From Verrucomicrobiales bacterium (lineage in GTDB: Bacteria; Verrucomicrobiota; Verrucomicrobiia; Verrucomicrobiales; DEV007): 64,000 nucleotides of DNA. A model generated the notes under the pieces. That model ran no database searches and was not told the origin of the DNA. It saw only the letters and a program-made list of their open reading frames with translations. Below are positions 14,933 to 23,660 of the stretch, piece after piece. Within the stretch, counting starts at the first letter, position 1. Each line of letters opens with the position of its first letter. The position numbers and the translations under genes were made by a program. The stretch lies in NCBI GenBank assembly GCA_002698785.1, contig PAAG01000020.1:62001-126000 (forward strand), in the 5' to 3' direction.

Positions 14933-17900
14933 TTTCGCGGACTAAAATATGTTGGCAGATTAACAACACTCCCATCAGGATTTACCTGAGTAAAGCCCCC
15001 GTCACTATACCAATCACGGTCAGGATCGTTACCTGAGGATGCAGAGCACTGTGAATTTGCGATCGTAACCTTACAGCCAGATATTCTGGAAATCTGGGAT
15101 GCAAAGCCTAATCCAGTATTGCAAGCATGAATTTTTATATGGCATTCTCCGCAAAATTGGATCATACCTAATCCTACTTGTTCTTCGAATTGGGAAATTA
15201 CTCGAGCTCCGTCAGTTGGCATATAAGCCTCTGGCGGGCGAGGAGCAGAAAAGCCCAATGCCGCGAGTTCTGGATCCCAACCTACCTCACTTTCATAATC
15301 CGGATGAAGAGCAGCCCACTCTGGATTAAGGCTGTGAATTGTTTCGAAATTGTCGTAAAATCCATGAAAACCAAAATCAGCTCCTCCTAGAAATTCTCCT
15401 TGTGACGAGTGCGTAGCAATACGCAAATCAGTAATGCAACAACATTCGCTTGTTTTTCTCTCCAAAAAATCAAATAGGGCTGCCCCGTCTCGACCACCTT
15501 CCACGTTTGCGTTATCTCTTCCGCCAGCCATATCGAGAAAGAAATTATCAGGAGAACCGTCCCCGTGATCTGGCCACCCTGTGAATGCGAACCCGACAGG
15601 AGCACACTGGAGCCCTAAAACGTCCGACCGAAGATTTGGCTGATTAGCAACGAACGCATACAAATTCTTACCACCATATTCTCCTATTGGGTCCCTACTC
15701 AACCATTTTCCGGTTTTCGGCGTGTAAAATCTATACCCATAGTAAGATATACTTACCAATTCATCCTCGCTCTTTGTGCTGTACTTCCAGTTATTCATTA
15801 CCCCGTCCACCTCAATCTCGGAGAGCGCACCCCCAAACGCATCATACTCATACGCCGCCACCATATCTCCGTCGGAGGCATCGGTTAGGGTCATCACATT
15901 TCCTCCTCCGTCGTAGCTAAAAAAGTGTCTCGGCGGCGTGGTTCCCTGGTGTTCTGCCGTGCTGACGAGTCCACCGGCTCCGCCCGCGCCAAATGGTGTG
16001 CTGCTAATGTCCAGGCCCCAGAGGTTGCTCTTTATGAGATCGTTCGATCCGTCCCATTCTCCGACGAGGTCCCAGCCGTGGTAGACGAACTTCTGTGTTT
16101 CGACTACCTGCCAAGATCCCATGACTTTTTCATACGCAACCCGCCCGATGCGGCGACTGCCGTAGTCGTACTCGTACTCGACTTTCACTTCCTTGACACC
16201 GGCAGGTGCGGCTCCGGAAATGGTTTCCACTGAGAGAAGGCGGTTTTCCCCGTCCCAGGTGTAATTGAAGTATCCATCGGACGTGAGGTTGCCGTCGGCA
16301 TCGTAGGAGGGGGAAACGCTTGCTTTGGGAACGAGGCGCTTCTTGACGGTGGTGTCGGTGTTGCCGCCTTCGGTCGCTTCGATGGTCATGGTGGCGAGGG
16401 CCGCCCCACTGCTGTTGCTCACGCTCACGGAATGGGAGAAGTGCTCTCCCTGCCGGTCGTCGGGGGCGGAGCTGTTGACCGTCACAGTCGCTCCAGTGTT
16501 GGCCTCGCCGGTGGCGACCGCCACGCCGGGAGTGGTGATGGAGCCATACTGGTTTCGATCTCCGGCGGCGGGGGTGTAGGTGATCGTGTGGAGGTTCGCC
16601 CCGCTGGAATCGCCCCCGAAGGAGGCGCTGGTACGGTTGCCGAGCAGGTCGTAAGCATAGGCATACTGCTCACCCGCGACGTGGGTGCCGTTATCGAAGC
16701 GGCGGGAGGCGGAGGTGACCTGGCCCAGAGAATCGTAGCCGTAGACCCAATCGCGGCCGTTTTCGCGGTCGGTTTTCACAATCTGGTTGGCGTCGTTCCG
16801 GGTGTAGGTGAAGCTGCGCTGCACAGGGGCGGTGGAGCCGGTTCCGAGGGAGCCGATGGAAGACAGGTAACCGAGAGCATCGTAAGTGCGGCCTTCCACC
16901 AAACGAGTGACGCTGTTTTCCGTCATGGTGCTGCTGCGCAGGAGAGAAGAATTCGGATGGTAGGCGTAGGTCGCCTGCCGGGTGTCCTCGGCCACGAAGG
17001 ACAAACGCGAGGTGCCCGACTGGTAGCCGCGCGTCTGGGTGACGGATTGGCTGTTCATGGAAAAAGTGAGAGACGTCCTCCGATTCAGTGTATCATATCC
17101 GGGATCGACGATCAATCCGTCGAGAGTTCCGCCGGAGATGCTTTCCTGCTCCATGATTCCGGGATCGCCGAATGTGTAGGTGTGAGTTGCGGCGCCACGA
17201 CTCACGGTTTTCACGTCTCCGTTCCGGTGGTAGGTGTAGGCGACATCGGGAGTCGAGTCGGAGTAGTCGACGGAATCAAGGCGGCCTGCGTCGTCGTAGT
17301 CGTAGGTGGTGACAATGCTGCGCCCTCCGGTGCGGGTGGAAAGGCGACGCCCGGGAGTGTAGGTCGTGGTGTAAGCGGTAGTCCCGGCGATGAGCTTGCC
17401 GGTAGGTTGTCCTGACTGGGCGTGATAGGTCCAGGTCGTGACCTGCTCGTCGGAAGTGCCGTCATTCGTGGTAAGGGTCTGGCGCCGCCCCTGCGGTGTG
17501 TAAGTGTAGAGTTGCGCATAGGTGCGAGCGCCGGATACAGACTCGAGCAGACCGGTGAGGTAGTACTCGTAATCGACCTGGCCGGAATCCGGGAGGGTCA
17601 CGAGATCTTGCCGGCCCATGTCGTCATAGACGTAGGTAGTCGTCTGCGCGTTGCGCCCGTCGCCGGGTGCCGGGGTCGTCATGGTATGGACCTCGTCGGT
17701 GGTGTAGTAGGTGTAGGTGGTCGTACCGTTGCGAGCGTCGGTCGTCGAAGCGACGCGCCCGTGGGTGTCGTAGGTGTAGCTGGTGCCCTGCAGAACTGTG
17801 CCAGATCCATTGGTGATGGTGGAGGAGGCGAGACGACCGCCGGAATATTGATCAACTCGCTGTCCGCCGTGATTGAGGGTCGTGGTTTCGGTCCAACTGC

Positions 17901-20900
17901 CCGCGCTGCCGTAGGTGGTGACGGTGCTTTCGTCGCCCGCCGGGGTTGTGGTCCAGACGGCGTTTCCGGAAACTTCGCGGTCCCGTTGCATGACCACGGT
18001 GGAAGTGCCACTGTTGTCGGTCTGCCAGACTTCCTGAACTGTGCGTGCCACGGCATAGGCACCGGGTCCGGCGACGACAGACTGGACACTGCGGGTGACA
18101 ACGTCGGTCCCGCCGAGATCGATCGTGTCGTTCGCGTTCATGTCGATGGCGGTGGTCGTCCTGCGCCCGCGATCGTCGTAGCCGTATAGGGTGACGACGC
18201 CGTCCGGGTCTTCCGATTTTTCCATCTGCCCAAGACTGTTGTAGGTGGTCTCCCATGTGGCACTGTCAGCGCCGATAACGAGTGAGGTCCTTCCCGCGAG
18301 ATCGGAGTATGTCTTGGTCCACTCGGAGGTTGCGGAACCGCCGGCGTCGAGCTTGGTTTCTTTGACGAAATACTGCATGCCCGCACCGCCGTTTTCGACA
18401 CCGTAGTCGTAAGCGACTCCGAACTCGGCAGTGCCGGTTCGCGATTTCAGGTTACCGTCCGGGTAATATGTCTCGATGCGGGTGCCTCCGTTAGGGAGCG
18501 TTGTTGTGACGACGCGATTTCCGCTTCCGTCGATGGTGTGTGCGATGGTGGTATCGCGATTTCCGGCGGTTTCGCTTGCAACAGGCCGACCCGCAATATC
18601 GACGGTGCTGCTGTAGGTCTGGATGACGGAGCCGTTGTTGTCGTCACGTTCGGTAATCTGCGTGCGACCGGAACGGCTCGTGGTGGTGGTGATACCGAGA
18701 CGAGTTTCGCTTTTCTCAATATTGTCAACTTCGTCGAAGGTCGTGGTGATGCCATAAGCATCCGTGTGGGATACAAGGCCACAGCAGTCGTAGTCGTAGG
18801 TCTCGGTGCGACCGTCCAGAAGGGTAATCTCCGTCGGGCGGCCAAATCCATCCTGCGCGGTGGCGAGCCGTTGATCGACGGTAAGGCCGGAATCGATATC
18901 GACCAAGGTTTCGGCGAGGGTGTTTCCCCTACGGTCCACGACTGTGGTGGTGCGGGTGCCGTCTACGATATCGGTCCCGGTGCCATTGGGCTCTCCCCTT
19001 TCTACTATGGTAGTGAGAGTCTCACCATTCTCGATGTCGTCATTGCTCTGTCCGTCGAGAGCGCTGTAGTCGTAGAGGACCATGGTTCCGTCAGGGTTGA
19101 GAACGGACTTGATCATCCCGGAATACTCGGTGCCCATATGGAGGCGGACTTCGCGGACGAGGTTTGTCGTGGCTGCAATTCCCGCGCCGGGAACGGTGCA
19201 GGTGATGTCGTCGTAGCCGTCAACGTAGACGCGACGGTACTTACGACTTATCTCCTCGCCCACCAGCTCTTCAATCGTGGTGAAATAGTCCACCGAACCT
19301 CCCGTGCTTGTGGGGTAGATGTATTCGGTGACCCGGCTGAGGTTGTCCGCCGCATCGAAGGCCGCATCCTTGAACTGGGCCTTCACTTTAATGAGGCGTC
19401 CGTAGGTGTCGTATTGATAGGTCTCCCAGTAGCCGTATTCGTCGACGTAGGACTTCTGGTACCGGTAGTTGTCCCCATCGTTCATATCATCGTCGTAGTA
19501 GTCGTAAGTCCGAGTAAGAGCAACTCCGTCGGGATCGACGATTTCCTCGATCATTTCCTCACCCCAGTCGAACATCTCAAAGCTCTGCCGGACTTTGGAA
19601 AGAATGACTCCGGTTCCATCCTTGACGGTTCTTTCCTCGATTCGAACGCCGGAAATGCCCGATGCGGGCTCGGCATATTCCTCGATGGTGTTCCCATTGT
19701 CGGATGTGTAGGTCCACACATCGGTGCCGTCGTCGTAGCTGAACATCCACCAGTCGGTATTGTTGCCCGCAGTCCGGGTGATTTTCACCTCATTGAATGT
19801 ATTGCCAGTCTGATCCGGGTTTTCGACAAGGAAAACAGTGTGGGGCGCCCCTCCCGGAATCGGATACTCTCCGGATCCCCCGGGGGTTCCCGAACCGTCC
19901 CAGTGGTAAAACTTCAGTTCGTAGCTGGAACCGGACAGAACATTAACATCGACCAGAACGCCGGGGCCGATAGCCTGTAGGAGGCCGTAGGTGTTCGCCT
20001 GATAGATCCCCTGAAAACCAAATCCCCCACGAACCACCAGCGCGTTCGGCGTATACCAATTGGTGGTGGGCTTTTCAAAAGCGAACGCGATCGCTCCCGA
20101 AGTTTTTCCAAACCGGGACGATCCCATATTGAAGGTGAAATGCGCGCTATTCGTTTTTGCAGCCACACTTCCCGTTCCACACTCACCGGACTCGCAGGAA
20201 TCGCATTTTTCTGGCTCATAGTTAAATCCTTCGAGCAGGGCTCTAATGGTGGAAGCTTTCCCGCTCCAGACACCCTGGGTTGATGGCCCATTATAGCGAG
20301 TGCTGACCAAACCTTCCACCTCGTGGAACTGCCCGTCGTCCGGTATCGGCGGATCATCCCCGATTGCATAGTCTGCCATGGCGAACACGCGAATTTCTGC
20401 GGAAAGCCCCAGATCCTTTCCGCGCTGGCTCAGGGTGTAAAAGGGCTGGCTCACAGTAGCGCGACTGTTGTACGGTGCCGAGCTATTAAACTGGCCCGAA
20501 TACCATGAGATATACGAATAAAGTGCATATCCAGGAGGATCGGGAAGGTATGAGTTGAAAGTATCAATCGCATCCGCAAGAGCCCCATCGATCGCATCGT
20601 CATAGGACGGCGAGATATAATTCTGCTTCTCTCCCAAGACAATTCTCCGCGAAACATTGTGTCCCGTTAGTACTTTCTCTGCCCGATCCAGCCTCTCTTT
20701 CGCCAATGCGAACTTCTCGCTCGGATCCATTGCCTGAAGGTCGACCGATGAAATGGAATCCCACCGGTTCGACAACTTTTGTTCGTCAGGATCCAGCGTC
20801 TTACCAACTTTTCCGTCAATATATCCTGACATAAATCCGTTGGGATCTGTAATATCTGCCAGAATTGTGTTGATCATCGTATCGAACGACGACTCCACTG

Positions 20901-21186
20901 CAGCGGTCGTTCCCGCACCAGTGTAAAAGCCCCAATCTGGAAAGTATGGATAGCCCGAAGGGCTTTGGTTGGCTGCATTCTTCAACGTAGCCGGATTGCC
21001 CGAATTCATATCATACGCCAGCTTTCGCTCCTGGTATTGACGAACAAGGCGTTCGATTTCGATCACATCTGGTATTGACGGACTTGGCCGAGGTCCAGCA
21101 AACGAAAACGAAATAGAGTAGAAAACAATACAACTTATCACAAGCGGCACGAAGCCACTCCTGAATACAAAGTTCAGCAATCTCAT
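14929..21186 (-). CDS. Rhs/YD-repeat protein with CHAT/caspase-like C-terminal domain
   Basis: A giant exported protein of 2085 residues. The ATG at 21186 begins a signal peptide (MRLLNFVFRSGFVPLVISCI); a TTG two codons upstream is also in frame. A unique N-terminal region (to about 320) is followed by a cysteine cluster CDSCESGECGTG (about 325-340), then some 1400 residues of YD repeats (TYDYDDAGRLDSVDYS, YTYDTHGRVAS and many more). The core ends in the conserved YYGYRFYTPKTGKWLSRDP box near residue 1820. The last 225 residues (1861-2085) are a distinct AT-rich domain with His1926 in IATHSSQG and Cys2022 in HACNTGLG. A coupled small exported gene follows. It is probably a polymorphic toxin delivered to neighbouring cells. 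Confidence 0.88.
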   Translation of the reverse strand: MRLLNFVFRSGFVPLVISCIVFYSISFSFAGPRPSPSIPDVIEIERLVRQYQERKLAYDMNSGNPATLKNAANQSPSGYPYFPDWGFYTGAGTTAAVESSFDTMINTILADITDPNGFMSGYIDGKVGKTLDPDEQKLSNRWDSISSVDLQAMDPSEKFALAKERLDRAEKVLTGHNVSRRIVLGEKQNYISPSYDDAIDGALADAIDTFNSYLPDPPGYALYSYISWYSGQFNSSAPYNSRATVSQPFYTLSQRGKDLGLSAEIRVFAMADYAIGDDPPIPDDGQFHEVEGLVSTRYNGPSTQGVWSGKASTIRALLEGFNYEPEKCDSCESGECGTGSVAAKTNSAHFTFNMGSSRFGKTSGAIAFAFEKPTTNWYTPNALVVRGGFGFQGIYQANTYGLLQAIGPGVLVDVNVLSGSSYELKFYHWDGSGTPGGSGEYPIPGGAPHTVFLVENPDQTGNTFNEVKITRTAGNNTDWWMFSYDDGTDVWTYTSDNGNTIEEYAEPASGISGVRIEERTVKDGTGVILSKVRQSFEMFDWGEEMIEEIVDPDGVALTRTYDYYDDDMNDGDNYRYQKSYVDEYGYWETYQYDTYGRLIKVKAQFKDAAFDAADNLSRVTEYIYPTSTGGSVDYFTTIEELVGEEISRKYRRVYVDGYDDITCTVPGAGIAATTNLVREVRLHMGTEYSGMIKSVLNPDGTMVLYDYSALDGQSNDDIENGETLTTIVERGEPNGTGTDIVDGTRTTTVVDRRGNTLAETLVDIDSGLTVDQRLATAQDGFGRPTEITLLDGRTETYDYDCCGLVSHTDAYGITTTFDEVDNIEKSETRLGITTTTSRSGRTQITERDDNNGSVIQTYSSTVDIAGRPVASETAGNRDTTIAHTIDGSGNRVVTTTLPNGGTRIETYYPDGNLKSRTGTAEFGVAYDYGVENGGAGMQYFVKETKLDAGGSATSEWTKTYSDLAGRTSLVIGADSATWETTYNSLGQMEKSEDPDGVVTLYGYDDRGRRTTTAIDMNANDTIDLGGTDVVTRSVQSVVAGPGAYAVARTVQEVWQTDNSGTSTVVMQRDREVSGNAVWTTTPAGDESTVTTYGSAGSWTETTTLNHGGQRVDQYSGGRLASSTITNGSGTVLQGTSYTYDTHGRVASTTDARNGTTTYTYYTTDEVHTMTTPAPGDGRNAQTTTYVYDDMGRQDLVTLPDSGQVDYEYYLTGLLESVSGARTYAQLYTYTPQGRRQTLTTNDGTSDEQVTTWTYHAQSGQPTGKLIAGTTAYTTTYTPGRRLSTRTGGRSIVTTYDYDDAGRLDSVDYSDSTPDVAYTYHRNGDVKTVSRGAATHTYTFGDPGIMEQESISGGTLDGLIVDPGYDTLNRRTSLTFSMNSQSVTQTRGYQSGTSRLSFVAEDTRQATYAYHPNSSLLRSSTMTENSVTRLVEGRTYDALGYLSSIGSLGTGSTAPVQRSFTYTRNDANQIVKTDRENGRDWVYGYDSLGQVTSASRRFDNGTHVAGEQYAYAYDLLGNRTSASFGGDSSGANLHTITYTPAAGDRNQYGSITTPGVAVATGEANTGATVTVNSSAPDDRQGEHFSHSVSVSNSSGAALATMTIEATEGGNTDTTVKKRLVPKASVSPSYDADGNLTSDGYFNYTWDGENRLLSVETISGAAPAGVKEVKVEYEYDYGSRRIGRVAYEKVMGSWQVVETQKFVYHGWDLVGEWDGSNDLIKSNLWGLDISSTPFGAGGAGGLVSTAEHQGTTPPRHFFSYDGGGNVMTLTDASDGDMVAAYEYDAFGGALSEIEVDGVMNNWKYSTKSEDELVSISYYGYRFYTPKTGKWLSRDPIGEYGGKNLYAFVANQPNLRSDVLGLQCAPVGFAFTGWPDHGDGSPDNFFLDMAGGRDNANVEGGRDGAALFDFLERKTSECCCITDLRIATHSSQGEFLGGADFGFHGFYDNFETIHSLNPEWAALHPDYESEVGWDPELAALGFSAPRPPEAYMPTDGARVISQFEEQVGLGMIQFCGECHIKIHACNTGLGFASQISRISGCKVTIANSQCSASSGNDPDRDWYSDGGFTQVNPDGSVVNLPTYFSPRK
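14932..15606 (-). other. Rhs C-terminal toxin-like domain (CHAT/caspase-like)
   Basis: This is the variable tip of the Rhs protein, residues 1861-2085. LRIATHSSQG and IKIHACNTGLG match the two catalytic signatures of CHAT and related clan CD peptidases (xATHG and SACxTGxG), in the right order and about 96 residues apart. A following GCKVTIANSQ stretch resembles the strand after the catalytic cysteine in that fold. A hand count at 15121-15180 gives 22 G+C of 60, against 35 of 60 in the Rhs core at 17221-17280. The AT-rich segment begins near 15780, just ahead of the conserved core end. Assignment to clan CD is inferred from motifs only. Confidence 0.55.
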
Positions 21187-21577
21187 GGGCAAACACGAAA
21201 GACTTGCGCTCTTCTTACGTAACTATACAAACAAAATCAAGTTCATATACAGAGTATATGTATTTATTTCCTGAAGACCCTCACCTCATTCACTTTCAAG
21301 AAGGTTGGCAATCCAAATGAGTATCACCCCGTTTCGAATATATTTCCGCTGCGGCATTGCCGAATAGTCTGCGCCCCCTTTTCAGGTGTGCCCTTCAAAC
21401 GAATCACAGCTAAATTCCAGAGTTTAGAACACTGGTCATCCGTTAATTTGTCACAGCTGCGCCTTCAACTTTTCAAGAACGCCTGGGGTGAGGCAATAGA
21501 GACCGAAAGGGCCGTTTTTTTGTGGCCATATTTTACGTCCATTGAACCCGGAACAGCCGGGGACACCGACTACGGAT
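21187..21577. promoter_or_regulatory. Intergenic region upstream of the Rhs gene
   Basis: This AT-rich gap should hold the Rhs promoter, but no hexamer pair with good spacing is clear. It contains an inverted repeat CATATA-CAGAG-TATATG at 21244-21260, a possible operator. At 21499-21525 it carries a terminator-like GAGACCGAAAGGGCCG followed by seven T residues, on the plus strand although no intact plus-strand gene precedes it. The 88-residue plus-strand frame at 21388-21654 is not protein-like. Confidence 0.4.
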
Positions 21578-21979
21578 TCAATAGGAGAAGTACAAGAGTA
21601 TTGATCGGCGAGTTCCCTTTCGCATTATCCAGAAAGAGTCACTATTGTCGGTGATGGAAAGGTGAAGCACTTGGAAATCGTGAATGTTTTCACGCTCGAA
21701 GAACAAAGCACACTGCTTCCTGATGTAATCAGAATCCTCTCCATCTGCAGCCTCAAATCCATATTCGGTAGCGATTTCCTGTCTTCGTGCGGAATCAATC
21801 GCAAGAATCCACCCCTCTGCTCGATCGCTCAAAGTGCTTCTGTCTTTGTAGGACTCTACCTCAATCTCTCGCAAGACATCTCGTCGAAATACTTCTGAAA
21901 TTGATTTCGATCCCTTCACGCCACAACCGGAAATCATCAGAAAGGACAATACAGTAGCTATCTTTAAAGTTGATCTCAT
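21578..21979 (-). CDS. Small lipoprotein upstream of Rhs
   Basis: A 133-residue protein starting at ATG 21979. MRSTLKIATVLSFLMISGC is a lipoprotein signal with a good lipobox, Cys19 being the lipidation site. The mature domain (SISEVFRRDVLREIEVESYKD, later FERENIHDFQVLHLSITDN) is not recognised. Low G+C content matches the Rhs tail and its coupled partner. It may be an orphan immunity or accessory gene of the Rhs island, or an unrelated lipoprotein. An in-frame ATG at 21997 would add six residues ahead of the signal and is less likely. Confidence 0.6.
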   Translation of the reverse strand: MRSTLKIATVLSFLMISGCGVKGSKSISEVFRRDVLREIEVESYKDRSTLSDRAEGWILAIDSARRQEIATEYGFEAADGEDSDYIRKQCALFFERENIHDFQVLHLSITDNSDSFWIMRKGTRRSILLYFSY

Positions 21980-22383
21980 ACAGGATTGATCCAGCAAGCG
22001 ACCTTACAACACTAGATCTATAGCATCGTCATGCACGAGTTTTTAACGGTGCATAAGGGCGAAGGGCGTATCGGGAAATCGATCCTACGGCTTAAGATCA
22101 TGAGATGACATGTCGGACTTTCCTTCCCGCTGCGACATAGACAGAACTTCACTTTGGTGAAAGCGTAGCTTCTCAAACTCCCGTCGGGTTTCGAAATACT
22201 CCCGCTTCGATTCGAATCTTTGAAATACGACCCGAGCAATGGGTATCTGGCTCTATTCTCCCATACCCTTAGGGCGTAAGTACGATATCACTCCTATAAT
22301 TCCCATAAGAGAATTTCGAACTATCGAAATATCCCCCTGCTCTCCTCACTCCCGAAAAAAAGAAACCCTTGTAAAAACATAAC
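21980..22383. other. Gene-poor stretch with a possible coding remnant
   Basis: No intact gene is seen here. On the minus strand, 22252-22085 is open for 55 codons between stops without a usual start codon. It reads like a charged helical protein fragment (QRFESKREYFETRREFEKLR, then SDMSSHDLKP and a stop). The opposing 73-residue frame at 22018-22239 has less natural composition. GTGCATAAGGG near 22050 recurs near 9840, upstream of the dehydrogenase. The stretch may hold a decayed gene or a dispersed repeat. Confidence 0.3.
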
Positions 22384-22415
22384 AAAAAACCCGCTGCTCG
22401 GTCTCGAACAGCGGG
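22384..22415 (-). terminator. Intrinsic terminator after the TIM-barrel gene
   Basis: Minus-strand CCCGCTG...CAGCGGG hairpin, extended by an inner CGA/TCG pairing, followed by TTTTTTG. It lies 30 bases after the stop at 22446. Confidence 0.85.
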
Positions 22416-22445
22416 CTTGGTAAATTCAGGTCTTAAAGTTCTACC

Positions 22446-23438
22446 TTATCGATCGAACTGAGCATCGAATACAATGTTTGATGCCGGGAAGTCGACCTTT
22501 TTGACGAACTCCGCGGATTCCGCAGCTCCAGCCTCGCGGTCCATCGCTCCGTCTTCCCATTCCACTGAAAGAGGCCCCGTATACTCGATATCGTTCAGGG
22601 CGCGAATGACACGCTCGAAGTTGATGTTTCCGCGACCGACGGACTTAAAGTCCCAGTAGCGCTTCCGGTCATGGAAATCAACGTGACCTCCGAAAACACC
22701 TGCTTCTACTGGATGTTCAGACCAGCTCACATCTTTCATGTGCACGTGGTTGATCCGGTCAGCAAAGCGATAGATGAACTCTACGTAATCCACTCCCTGA
22801 TAGCCCATGTGACTTGGGTCGTAGTTGAAACCGAAAGCTGGATGGTGATCGATCGCATCGAGCGCACGCTGGGCCGAGGCAATATCAAAGGCGATCTCGG
22901 TCGGGTGAACCTCAAGACCGAACTTGATCCCATTCTCCTGGAAGACGTCCATGATCGGTCCGAAACGGTCCGCAAAGTCCTTGAATCCCCCATCAATTTG
23001 ACCAGGTAAAACCGGAGGAAAGGAATAGAGCAGGTGCCAGATCGAAGAACCAGTGAATCCGTTCACTACACTGACACCAAACTCCTTGGCGGCGATCGCA
23101 GTCTTCTTCAGCTCTTCGGCAGCACGCTGGCGAACACCTTCCGGATCTCCGTCACCCCAGACATAGTCAGGGAGGATCTGCTTGTGACGTCCGTCGATAT
23201 TATCGCAAACCGCCTGCCCTACAAGGTGGCTTGAGATGGAGAAAGCCTTCATGTCGTGCTTATCCAGGAGCGCACGTTTCGCGGCGCAGTATTCAGCATC
23301 AGCCTTGTCGACTTCGAAGTGATCACCCCAGCATCCGAACTCCACACCATCGTAACCCATTTCTTTGGCTTTCGTGACGATGGTTTCGCAATCGAGGTCG
23401 GCCCACTGGCCGGTAAAAAGTGTAACAGGTCTTCCCAT
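22446..23438 (-). CDS. Sugar phosphate isomerase/epimerase-like TIM barrel
   Basis: A 330-residue cytosolic protein of the xylose-isomerase-like (AP endonuclease 2) family. Strand and metal-site motifs are visible in order: [14 protein letters not shown] near residue 28, [14 protein letters not shown] (Glu and His) near 172, [14 protein letters not shown] near 201, HVHMKDVSW near 232 and [15 protein letters not shown] near 291. The Glu, Asp/His, His and Glu ligands of a divalent metal are therefore all present. Such proteins isomerise, epimerise or dehydrate sugars and inositols; the substrate is unknown. It is monocistronic with its own terminator. Confidence 0.82.
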   Translation of the reverse strand: MGRPVTLFTGQWADLDCETIVTKAKEMGYDGVEFGCWGDHFEVDKADAEYCAAKRALLDKHDMKAFSISSHLVGQAVCDNIDGRHKQILPDYVWGDGDPEGVRQRAAEELKKTAIAAKEFGVSVVNGFTGSSIWHLLYSFPPVLPGQIDGGFKDFADRFGPIMDVFQENGIKFGLEVHPTEIAFDIASAQRALDAIDHHPAFGFNYDPSHMGYQGVDYVEFIYRFADRINHVHMKDVSWSEHPVEAGVFGGHVDFHDRKRYWDFKSVGRGNINFERVIRALNDIEYTGPLSVEWEDGAMDREAGAAESAEFVKKVDFPASNIVFDAQFDR

Positions 23439-23609
23439 ATCTATCGTTCAATCTTGGAGGTTTTACTACAGTAGCGAGGCGATAGTTACCTGTTTCGCTA
23501 AGGGCAATCAAGAAGGAAATCCAGCGAACTCGCGTGCACCTTTTTTACCCGAGGCCTAATAAGTGTTCTGGACCAAATTCACTGACCAAACTGACAAGAA
23601 AACAAAAAA

Positions 23610-23627
23610 GACCCTCGAATGAGGGCC
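23610..23627 (-). terminator. Intrinsic terminator after the TpsB gene
   Basis: Minus-strand GGCCCTC-ATTC-GAGGGTC stem-loop followed by TTTTTTG, 33 bases after the stop at 23661. Confidence 0.8.
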
Positions 23628-23660
23628 TTCTCGTGTTTTGAAAACGAAGGTCGTAAAGGA

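Noticed and set aside
16432-17415. 327-residue plus-strand frame over the Rhs core
   Set aside because: Gly/Val-rich antisense shadow produced by the YD repeat codons.
18538-19980. 480-residue plus-strand frame over the Rhs core
   Set aside because: Long but antisense to conserved YD repeats, with no domains and no start signals.
21388-21654. 88-residue plus-strand frame upstream of Rhs
   Set aside because: It runs through the terminator-like sequence, has no ribosome-binding site and overlaps the lipoprotein gene at its end.
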